Of a stretch of DNA of 7,892 nucleotides, positions 1 to 5,655 are shown one piece after another (position 1 is the stretch's first letter; each line of letters begins with the position of its first letter). Under the pieces are notes generated by a model, which was given only the letters and a program-made list of their open reading frames with translations, had not been told where the DNA came from and did no database searches. This DNA comes from an uncultured bacterium (GTDB lineage Bacteria > Bacillota_I > Bacilli_A > RF39 > UBA660). The stretch is taken from assembly GCA_949285775.1 (NCBI GenBank), contig CASEAD010000022.1:1-7892 (forward strand), read 5' to 3'. Position numbers and translations under genes: made by a program.

Positions 1-83
1 CTTTTCCTAACTTACTCCTAGTAATATATATGCATAAATTAACAATTAAATATTCTATTTATAAACAAAAAAATTTATATTAA

Positions 84-986
84 TTATTTTTTAAATTTAT
101 ACTTAGTAGTCCCAGATTTTTCAATTAAATTTGAATCTAATAACAAAGTAATTATTTCAAACGCTCTAGTCTTTTTTACCTTAAATATTTCAGAAACATC
201 TTCCCACTTAAAATCATATTGGTAAGTAAATTTATCAAATAACTTTAAAATTTTATCATGAGTAAGCTTTGTAATATTTGATGGAAGACTTTTATGCATT
301 TTTATTAAAAAATAATCTTCATCACTAACAACATTTCCTATTATAGCAGAACTTTTTTCATTAATAACCATACTTTTTTGAATATAACTTTTATTAGGAA
401 AAACAACTTTAAAAGACGAAACATCAGAACTAAATTCAGGTTTTATATTATAGTCACTATAAGATTCTACAATTCTTGTTAATCCACTACCCCTTCTTTC
501 CATAAAATGTAATCTATTAAAAATATCAGAAATTACTCTATTTCTTCTCATAGAAGACATTTTAGTAATATCTAAATTTTGTATAAAGCTACCATCAATC
601 ATTCCACCTGGAGAAGTAATTTCTAATCTATTATCATACATATCAATATGAATTTCTGAACCAATTATTTGATAATCTCTATGTATTATTGCATTAACAA
701 TTGCTTCACGAATAGCACGAACAGGATAATCTTCTATCTCTATTCTTTTCATACCTTTTATTTCCCAACCAATTCTTGAATGATTTTTAATAAAAATTTC
801 AGCATTTTCTAAAAGTGAAATAATACTCCCAGTATATTCTTTATCATCAATAGCATCTCCATCAATAGAACCTTTAACCAAACCTTTCCATCTAGTGCAA
901 AATATTCTAGATTGAACTAACATACCTTGATCAGATAAAAGTAACCCTGCATTAGTTACTTTTTTATCTTTAGTAACCAATTCCAA
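84..986 (-). CDS. GHKL-like ATPase plus winged-helix part of a split AlbA_2/ATPase protein
   Basis: This frame is the C-terminal two thirds of a COG2865-type protein (putative transcriptional regulator or RecG-C-terminal-like ATP-binding protein). Seen in the 300 residues: a conserved entry segment with KVTNAGLLLSDQ at about 9-20; an N-box-like helix REAIVNAIIHRDY at 93-105 with N98 and D104; DNRLEITSPGG at 118-128, the G1-like ATP lid; and ERRGSGLTRI at 163-172, a second glycine box. Residues about 245-300 look like a winged helix-turn-helix, so DNA binding is likely. The frame opens at a TTG (986) with a weak AAGGA about 10 bases upstream. However, the same frame reads back through 15 more family-like residues (NETGKELNKDKDYIS) to position 1031, so TTG is probably not the native start. 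It is the downstream half of the 1010-1528 gene, cut off by a -1 shift. The family role is poorly known; a regulatory or defence role would be inference. Confidence 0.8.
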   Translation of the reverse strand: MELVTKDKKVTNAGLLLSDQGMLVQSRIFCTRWKGLVKGSIDGDAIDDKEYTGSIISLLENAEIFIKNHSRIGWEIKGMKRIEIEDYPVRAIREAIVNAIIHRDYQIIGSEIHIDMYDNRLEITSPGGMIDGSFIQNLDITKMSSMRRNRVISDIFNRLHFMERRGSGLTRIVESYSDYNIKPEFSSDVSSFKVVFPNKSYIQKSMVINEKSSAIIGNVVSDEDYFLIKMHKSLPSNITKLTHDKILKLFDKFTYQYDFKWEDVSEIFKVKKTRAFEIITLLLDSNLIEKSGTTKYKFKK

Positions 987-1009
987 AGATATATAGTCCT
1001 TATCCTTAT

Positions 1010-1528
1010 TTAATTCTTTACCTGTTTCATTTTTAAAGATGCATTTAGCAAAGTAAAACTAACATCAGAAATATCATATTTACTAGGTAATTCATCAAAA
1101 GTGGTATTTTGACCCTTTAAAATTAAACCATCAAGAATATGCTTTGGTGCTGGTATAGATTGATTACCAGATCTTATAAAAGCTTCCTTTCTTCCATCGC
1201 TATCATAATAATATGGTGTTCTTGGCCCATCTCCAATTTTCACCTCCATAAAGTCTTTATCATCTTCTTTAAATGTATTTAATTCATACCTTGGAAGGGG
1301 TGTAATTCTTTCATTAATTAACTCTGATACTTTTTCAGAATCCTTAACAATATCTTTTAAACCAACTGGAATTCTATCAAAATCTCTTACACCAAACAGC
1401 AATATTCCACCATTTGAATTAGCAAAAGCAGACACTGACTTAAGCCAACTCTTTGGTTTTTTATACTCAACTTTCTCTTTAAAATCTATATTAGTATTTT
1501 CAACTTTTTCATAGTTATTTAATTTCAT
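1010..1528 (-). CDS. AlbA_2 (Schlafen-like) putative nucleic-acid-binding domain, N-terminal part of split gene
   Basis: The 172 residues match the AlbA_2 domain (PF04326) that begins COG2865-type ATP-binding proteins. Seen: a DFKEK motif near residues 15-19; the hallmark SAFANSNGGILLFGVRD at about 33-49, rich in small residues and glycines; and EAFIRSGNQSIPA at 115-127. The stretch LPSKYDISDVSFTLLNAS (147-164) normally leads straight into the ATPase half, but here the frame runs on for only eight more residues and stops at TAA 1010-1012. The start is the ATG at 1526-1528, with a good GGAGG six bases upstream (1535-1539). Ignoring one base near 1030-1037 would fuse it to the 84-986 frame as a protein of about 481 residues. 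Either a frameshift mutation, a sequencing error or a programmed -1 shift explains this. Binding to nucleic acid is the family assignment; the target is unknown. Confidence 0.82.
   Translation of the reverse strand: MKLNNYEKVENTNIDFKEKVEYKKPKSWLKSVSAFANSNGGILLFGVRDFDRIPVGLKDIVKDSEKVSELINERITPLPRYELNTFKEDDKDFMEVKIGDGPRTPYYYDSDGRKEAFIRSGNQSIPAPKHILDGLILKGQNTTFDELPSKYDISDVSFTLLNASLKMKQVKN
1029..1037 (-). other. -1 frameshift point with T TTA AAA heptamer
   Basis: Read on the minus strand, the upstream frame is TCT TTA AAA ATG (1039-1028) and stops at 1010-1012. The downstream frame begins AAT GAA ACA GGT at 1031. A slip of exactly -1 after TTA AAA joins the two frames into a family-like sequence, ...NAS-L-K-N-E-T-G-K-E-L-N.... 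The heptamer T TTA AAA (1037-1031) lies in the correct phase for a classical X XXY YYZ slippery site. Equally, loss of one T from an original TCT TTT AAA AAT would give the same picture and would restore F in place of L. No strong downstream hairpin or upstream Shine-Dalgarno stimulator is visible, so I favour mutation or a homopolymer sequencing error. Confidence 0.75.
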
Positions 1529-1550
1529 ACTACGCCTCCATTACTACTAT

Positions 1551-1582
1551 AGTATACAATATTTTTTTAATTTTTTTGTCAA
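1551..1582 (-). promoter_or_regulatory. Candidate promoter of the AlbA_2/ATPase gene, 20-bp spacer
   Basis: The minus strand has a perfect -35 TTGACA (1582-1577) and a good -10 TATACT (1556-1551), 23 bases before the start codon. The spacer is 20 bp, three longer than optimal, and consists almost wholly of two A-tracts, so it may be bent. Promoters of this shape often need help from an activator. The AT-rich background makes chance matches to the -10 common; the exact TTGACA is the stronger part of the evidence. Confidence 0.4.
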
Positions 1583-1604
1583 TATAAGTATAACTAAATC
1601 AAAA

Positions 1605-1690
1605 TTCCGTTTAAAACCGAACTATTTCTACAGTTTTCACGGAAAAAGTTCGGATGCAACCAGACTTTTTTATTCATAAACCGAACTTTT
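1605..1690. repeat. Cluster of CCGAACT direct and inverted repeats, possible operator or RNA fold
   Basis: AAACCGAACT occurs twice directly (1614-1623 and 1678-1687), and a degenerate copy AACCAGACT sits at 1658-1666. An inverted copy AAAAGTTCGG lies at 1644-1653 and pairs perfectly over 10 bp with CCGAACTTTT at 1681-1690, with a 27-base loop. A second inverted pair, TTCCGT (1605-1610) and ACGGAA (1639-1644), interleaves with CCGAACT (1617-1623) and AGTTCGG (1647-1653), which is a pseudoknot-like order. The block lies 77-162 bp before the AlbA_2 gene start, upstream of its candidate promoter. The forward copies are spaced about 43 and 21 bp apart, near whole helical turns, which would suit protein binding. 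Function unknown. Confidence 0.55.
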
Positions 1691-1747
1691 AAATTTTTTT
1701 CGTTATATCAAAAAAATAACCTATCTAATTTATACCTTATAAAGTTT

Positions 1748-1775
1748 AAAAAAGCCTAACTACTCATTAAGCTTT
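1748..1775 (-). terminator. Rho-independent terminator of the D,D-carboxypeptidase gene
   Basis: Directly after the TAG stop, the minus strand reads AAAGCTTAA (1775-1767), a seven-base loop TGAGTAG, and TTAGGCTTT (1759-1751). The result is a 9-bp stem with one G-U pair. The transcript then has six U residues (1753-1748). Position and shape fit an intrinsic terminator that ends the gene at 1776-3041 and separates it from the AlbA_2/ATPase unit downstream. Confidence 0.8.
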
Positions 1776-3041
1776 CTAAATACTCCCCTTAATTATATCC
1801 AACAAATCTCTCAAATAAACAGTAAATATATTAGCTTTATCTATATCCTTATTAACAGTAGCGTCTATACTCATAATAATGTTTCCATCCTCTATTACAT
1901 TAATCTTTCCTACAACATCTCCTACCTTAACAGGAGCCTTAATAGCATCTAACTCTACTTCATAACTAACATTTCTCTTAGTACCTACCCTATTATTCAA
2001 AATATTAACATCTTCTTTTGGTACTACTTCTACCTCTAACTCACTACCTAAAATAACATTTTCTTTAGATAAAATAGTATCCACAGTCAATATATTATCA
2101 ATCTTATAAGTATTAAAACCATAATCTAACATAGCAGTTGTCTCACTACTCCTAATAGAAGAACTAGGTTCACCCATTACTACTGTTATAAGCCTCATAT
2201 TATCTCTAATAGCAGTAGTAGTAATACAATAACCCGCTGTACTAGTATAACCAGTCTTAAGCCCATCTACCCCACTATAATATCTTACTAATTTATTAGT
2301 ATTAACCAACCAAAACGGACTATCACTATCTTTTCTTAAATAATCTTCATAAGTACCAGTATACTCTAGTATTTTTTCATACTTAACTAATTCCTTAGCA
2401 ATCATCGCCATATCATAAGCACTAGAATAATGATCATCATCATCCAAACCACAAGAATTAACAAAATGCGTATCCTTAAGACCCAATTCACTTACCTTAT
2501 CATTCATCATCTTAACAAAGCCTTCCTCATTTCCGCCAATTCTCTCTGCCATCGCAACTGCAGCATCATTACCACTACCAATACATATACCCTTAACCAA
2601 ATCTTCAACCGTCATTACCTCTCCTACTTGTAAAAAAATCTGTGATCCTCCCATACTAGCAGCATACTCAGAAGTAGTAATCTCCTCATCCCAAGTTAAA
2701 TTCCCACTCTCAATATTCTCCATTATTAATAATAAAGTCATCATCTTTGTCATCGAAGCCATAGGCATACTCTCATTAGCATTCTTCTCATAAATAATCT
2801 TTCCCGTAGAAGCCTCTATCATAATAGCACTCTTAGCTTGCTCTGCTAAATTTAATCCCTCTTCATCCTCACTATCAGTATTATTACTATCAACATTACT
2901 ATCATCATCACTAATACTATTTTCCTGATTATTAGTAACATTTTCTTTATCTTGATCCATTGCTTCTTCACAATAACCAATAGGAACAATACAAACTAAA
3001 CACATAAAAACTACAAACATTCTCTTCATCAAACCTATCAT
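1776..3041 (-). CDS. D-alanyl-D-alanine carboxypeptidase (PBP5 type, DacA/DacF family)
   Basis: This low-molecular-weight penicillin-binding protein removes the terminal D-Ala from peptidoglycan pentapeptides outside the membrane, limiting cross-linking. Seen in the 421 residues: a signal peptide (about 1-25, basic MKR then a hydrophobic run); an acidic Asp/Asn/Ser-rich linker (about 26-64); and the peptidase S11 domain with all three active-site motifs, SMTK at 96-99 (nucleophile S96), SGN at 156-158 and KTG at 262-264. A beta-rich PBP5 C-terminal domain follows (about 314-395), then a C-terminal segment (about 402-421) that could be the amphipathic membrane anchor of this family. The ATG at 3039-3041 follows AGGTGA about five bases upstream; a start four codons later (M5) is possible but has a poorer site. 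A terminator follows the stop, so the gene is probably monocistronic. It is divergent from 3155-4192. Which paralogue (dacA or dacF) cannot be settled. Confidence 0.95.
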   Translation of the reverse strand: MIGLMKRMFVVFMCLVCIVPIGYCEEAMDQDKENVTNNQENSISDDDSNVDSNNTDSEDEEGLNLAEQAKSAIMIEASTGKIIYEKNANESMPMASMTKMMTLLLIMENIESGNLTWDEEITTSEYAASMGGSQIFLQVGEVMTVEDLVKGICIGSGNDAAVAMAERIGGNEEGFVKMMNDKVSELGLKDTHFVNSCGLDDDDHYSSAYDMAMIAKELVKYEKILEYTGTYEDYLRKDSDSPFWLVNTNKLVRYYSGVDGLKTGYTSTAGYCITTTAIRDNMRLITVVMGEPSSSIRSSETTAMLDYGFNTYKIDNILTVDTILSKENVILGSELEVEVVPKEDVNILNNRVGTKRNVSYEVELDAIKAPVKVGDVVGKINVIEDGNIIMSIDATVNKDIDKANIFTVYLRDLLDIIKGSI

Positions 3042-3077
3042 AACATCACCTACTAAAAAATATGTAGAAATATAAAG

Positions 3078-3086
3078 AATATACCA
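3078..3086 (-). promoter_or_regulatory. Candidate extended -10 promoter for the carboxypeptidase gene
   Basis: The minus strand carries TGGTATATT (3086-3078), that is TG-n-TATATT, an extended -10 element. Transcription would start near 3071 and give a leader of about 30 bases before the ATG at 3041. No good -35 is visible at the usual distance, which extended -10 promoters tolerate. AT-rich sequence raises the chance of a false match. Confidence 0.4.
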
Positions 3087-3104
3087 AATACTAAAAACAT
3101 TTTA

Positions 3105-3148
3105 TACACATATCCAACTATTTATGCTATACTTATAACATAAGGAGG
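3105..3148 (+). promoter_or_regulatory. Extended -10 promoter and strong ribosome site for the orphan gene
   Basis: TG-C-TATACT (3125-3133) is a clear extended -10. A weak -35 (TACACA, 3105-3110, four of six consensus bases) precedes it at a 17-bp spacer. The start would be near 3140, so the leader is only about 15 bases and consists almost entirely of the ribosome site AAGGAGG (3142-3148), six bases before the ATG at 3155. It lies back to back with the carboxypeptidase promoter, about 45 bp apart. Confidence 0.6.
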
Positions 3149-3154
3149 ATAACA

Positions 3155-4192
3155 ATGAAATTAAGTGAATATAAATGCCCATTAACAGGAAACAATTTAT
3201 ATTATGTAAATAAATCTATATTATATAATCCAATGACAAAAAGGTATTTTATATTAACCAAGGAAGGGAGTTTAATAAACGCTAAAGACAGTGACTGCGG
3301 AGGTACACTTTCCCCACAACTAACTCCACCCACTATATTAGATAATCTATTAAATAGATTATCAACTACTAATAATCCACTTCTATATAAACTAATAAGC
3401 AAACTAGCAAAAGATGAACAAACACCTAAAACATTTATAAGTGATTATACTGGTGAAACATTTACTTGGGATGAGACAAGAAAAGCTTTTATCCCAAACT
3501 ATGTACCAGATGATGAATTGTATGAAAAAGGACATATCGAAGGAGATTATCTAGTTGGAAATACTACTGGAAAAAGATATAAAATATCTCCAAGAGGTGA
3601 AATATTAACACCCTCTGTAATAGAAAGAAATGCAAAAAACGAAATACTATATAAAAAATTACTAGAAAGAACAGAAGCTAAAAAAGAAAAAATGAAATTA
3701 GAAGGAGATTTAGAAACACAATCGGAAGTTCAAAAAAAAGATTTGGAAGTTTGGAAAATAAACCACGATCTAAAAGACCTAGATTCTAAATCAAATATTC
3801 CAATATCAGAATACTTAGAATATACATTGCAAATGTTAGAAAATTATAATAATAAGTTTTTAATTGAATTAACTATTAAAAATAACATTTGTTATTATTG
3901 TGCATATAATATAAATAATAGACAAACTATACAAGCAAGAACTTTTCCATATAACGAAGACTTCCTAAGAACCTTCTTAGAACCATTACTTGCCTATCAA
4001 GTAAAAAATAATACACCACCAGACATAAAAATAACACCAAACCAAACTAACCAAAATATATCTAATTTTTATCTAGTAAATTTCCAAAATATCATATCTA
4101 TCCATAACATAGACACAGAATATGCTTATGCAATTACCAATGAAATTAATAAATACTTAGAAGAAAACAAAGCCAAACCACACAAAAAGTAA
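3155..4192 (+). CDS. Unrecognised cytoplasmic protein with internal TG / KRYxI repeats
   Basis: I do not recognise this 345-residue protein. It has no signal peptide or membrane segment, so it is probably cytoplasmic. The N-terminal half carries short repeated modules: T-G-x-x-aromatic/Leu occurs at 11-15 (TGNNL), 99-103 (TGETF) and 138-142 (TGKRY). KRYFILTKEGSL at 29-40 matches KRYKISPRGEIL at 140-151, suggesting beta-hairpin repeats. CPLTG near the start has a single Cys, so a zinc ribbon is not supported. Residues about 155-215 are highly charged (Lys/Glu) and probably helical or coiled coil. The C-terminal 215-340 looks like a mixed alpha/beta domain. It is clearly a real gene: extended -10 promoter, AAGGAGG at ideal spacing, and its own terminator. 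It stands alone on the plus strand between two peptidoglycan genes, but a cell-wall role would be guesswork. Confidence 0.85.
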   Translation: MKLSEYKCPLTGNNLYYVNKSILYNPMTKRYFILTKEGSLINAKDSDCGGTLSPQLTPPTILDNLLNRLSTTNNPLLYKLISKLAKDEQTPKTFISDYTGETFTWDETRKAFIPNYVPDDELYEKGHIEGDYLVGNTTGKRYKISPRGEILTPSVIERNAKNEILYKKLLERTEAKKEKMKLEGDLETQSEVQKKDLEVWKINHDLKDLDSKSNIPISEYLEYTLQMLENYNNKFLIELTIKNNICYYCAYNINNRQTIQARTFPYNEDFLRTFLEPLLAYQVKNNTPPDIKITPNQTNQNISNFYLVNFQNIISIHNIDTEYAYAITNEINKYLEENKAKPHKK

Positions 4193-4223
4193 AACTAATA
4201 CCCACCAAAGTATTAGTTTTTTT
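4191..4223 (+). terminator. Perfect 11-bp hairpin terminator between convergent genes
   Basis: AAAACTAATAC (4191-4201) pairs perfectly with GTATTAGTTTT (4210-4220) around an eight-base loop, followed by seven T residues (4217-4223). The hairpin starts inside the TAA stop codon of the orphan gene. Read on the minus strand, the same hairpin lies just after the amidase stop (4226) and is followed by TTTTACTTTTT, so it probably also ends the amidase transcript, though less strongly. Confidence 0.88.
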
Positions 4224-4225
4224 AA

Positions 4226-5536
4226 TTAACTCAAAATATAATCAGCAATATAATCAGCAATAACATTACCATACTCTTCCATGTTATTAACAATATAATC
4301 TAAATCCCTACTATTAGATAAATAACCAAGTTCCAATAAATAAGCCTCAACCCCAATATTACTATCATAATAAGGATTACTACCAACTTCTTCATTCCTA
4401 TCATCTATATATGCTCCCGTAACAATACCACCAGTCTCTCTTATCATATATAAATAATTAGAATTAGTAGAAACATCATATCTTTCATAATCACGATTAT
4501 CATATCCTGCCAAAGCATTCATAACCTCACTATCAGTAAAATTATGAGTATAAACTCCATCACTAACTTTATATGTTTCCTTAGAAGAAGTAACCATATC
4601 TGTCTTATCCAAAATATCATTAACCAACCCCTCTACAAAATCATAATTAATACCCCTAGCAGTATAAATCTCTAACCCTCTTGTACTACTAACACCATCT
4701 AAACCATTTAAATGAATAGAAAATACATACTTAGCACCAACATCTCTCGGAATAACAGCCCTACCAACATAATCAACCCCACTTACATTATATTCCTCAA
4801 AATACTCATCATCATCTAAACTATCCTCTTCCCTTGTCAACCTAACCTTTAACCCTCTATCAGTAAGCCTATCATATATAATCCTAGACATCTTCATCGT
4901 AAGATCCTTCTCAACATAAACACCATCACTACTAACTGTACCAGAATCAATCCCCCCATGCCCAGGATCTATCACTATATCATAAATATCTTCATTATTA
5001 TTATCCGATACCTCAAACATCATAGTACCATAATCATTAGATGAATTAATAACAATCTTCTTATTAGTATTACTTACAGTATAATAAACATTCTCATCAT
5101 AACCCGTCTCATTATCTAACACATAATAATTATAATTACAATTCCCCTCTTCATCATTATAACAAACTCTTATAAATAAATAATACACCCCATTATCAAT
5201 ATTCTCTAAACTTAACCCCTTATTAATCTCATCACCAAAACTAAACTTAATATCCCTATCCCCCTTAATAATATCAACATCATTCTCATAAAAATCCCCA
5301 TTATATAAAACTAAATCAATATCATCATAATTAGTATCTATATTATCAAGTACCCCCTCCATACTAAGATTAGTACCATATATATAATAATTACTAATAG
5401 ATACCTTATCCTCCATAACCTCTAACTTAGGAACATACCCTCTCAAATAGAAAAAACAATAATAAACAATAAACATCACTAATAAAACAATAACTAATAA
5501 CAAATACCACTTAAACTTACTTTTCCTTCTACCCAC
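4226..5536 (-). CDS. Membrane-anchored N-acetylmuramoyl-L-alanine amidase (Amidase_3)
   Basis: This zinc hydrolase cuts the bond between N-acetylmuramic acid and L-Ala of the peptide stem, acting outside the membrane in wall turnover or cell separation. Seen in the 436 residues: a basic start (GRRKSKFK) followed by one membrane helix at about 10-30, an uncleaved anchor or signal; a unique acidic, Tyr/Asn-rich extracytoplasmic region (about 35-182); then Amidase_3 (about 185-434). Expected zinc ligands are H193 (DPGHGG), E209 (EKDLT) and H275 (SIHLNG), with catalytic E402 (LELGYLSN). H275 to E402 is 127 residues, about twice the gap in compact CwlC-type enzymes, so there is an insertion at about 320-395. 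The start is GTG (5536-5534), with AGGG eight bases upstream and no in-frame ATG nearby. It follows rel, as yrvJ follows relA in B. subtilis, but a terminator intervenes. Confidence 0.93.
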   Translation of the reverse strand: MGRRKSKFKWYLLLVIVLLVMFIVYYCFFYLRGYVPKLEVMEDKVSISNYYIYGTNLSMEGVLDNIDTNYDDIDLVLYNGDFYENDVDIIKGDRDIKFSFGDEINKGLSLENIDNGVYYLFIRVCYNDEEGNCNYNYYVLDNETGYDENVYYTVSNTNKKIVINSSNDYGTMMFEVSDNNNEDIYDIVIDPGHGGIDSGTVSSDGVYVEKDLTMKMSRIIYDRLTDRGLKVRLTREEDSLDDDEYFEEYNVSGVDYVGRAVIPRDVGAKYVFSIHLNGLDGVSSTRGLEIYTARGINYDFVEGLVNDILDKTDMVTSSKETYKVSDGVYTHNFTDSEVMNALAGYDNRDYERYDVSTNSNYLYMIRETGGIVTGAYIDDRNEEVGSNPYYDSNIGVEAYLLELGYLSNSRDLDYIVNNMEEYGNVIADYIADYILS

Positions 5537-5560
5537 AATATCATCCCTATCCTTAAAAAT

Positions 5561-5569
5561 ATTTTATCA
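5561..5569 (-). promoter_or_regulatory. Candidate extended -10 promoter for the amidase gene
   Basis: The minus strand has TG-A-TAAAAT (5569-5561), an extended -10 about 24 bases before the GTG start and just upstream of the ribosome site AGGG (5548-5545). No convincing -35 is found. A separate promoter here is consistent with the terminator at 5622-5650, which would otherwise cut the amidase off from rel transcription. Confidence 0.35.
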
Positions 5570-5621
5570 CAAATACTTAACAATTCCTACTAAATAACTA
5601 TATTTGACACAACTTTACATA

Positions 5622-5650
5622 GAAAAAGACCATTACATACATAATAGTCT
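5622..5650 (-). terminator. Rho-independent terminator after rel
   Basis: Five bases after the rel TAG stop, the minus strand reads AGACTATTA (5650-5642), a six-base loop TGTATG, and TAATGGTCT (5635-5627), with five T residues at 5627-5623. The result is a 9-bp stem with one G-U pair. The stem is AT-rich and the U-tract short, so some read-through into the amidase is possible. Confidence 0.7.
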
Positions 5651-5655
5651 AATTA

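Noticed and set aside
1..83. Possible terminator or start of a further minus-strand gene (TACTAGGAG near the left edge)
   Set aside because: Only a 6-bp all-AT hairpin around a T-run is visible after the TAA at 84-86, and the AGGAG-like stretch has no start codon within the window.
984..1002. The 84-986 frame as an independent gene started by TTG with AAGGA upstream
   Set aside because: Family-like residues continue upstream of the TTG in the same frame (NETGKELNKDKDYIS), which fits a broken single gene better than a separate start.
1644..1690. Reading the 10-bp AAAAGTTCGG/CCGAACTTTT inverted repeat as a terminator
   Set aside because: The 27-base loop is too long, the stem is not followed by a clean U-run on the minus strand, and a better terminator already follows the carboxypeptidase at 1748-1775.
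1605..1690. CRISPR array
   Set aside because: The repeats are only about 9-10 bp, partly degenerate, of mixed orientation and unevenly spaced, and no cas genes are nearby.
2430..2633. Plus-strand open frame of 67 codons
   Set aside because: It lies wholly inside the carboxypeptidase coding region on the opposite strand, has no ribosome site and gives low-complexity Ile/Thr/Asn sequence.
3202..3402. Minus-strand open frame of 66 codons
   Set aside because: It is antisense to the well-supported orphan gene and has no promoter or ribosome site; the frame is open by chance.
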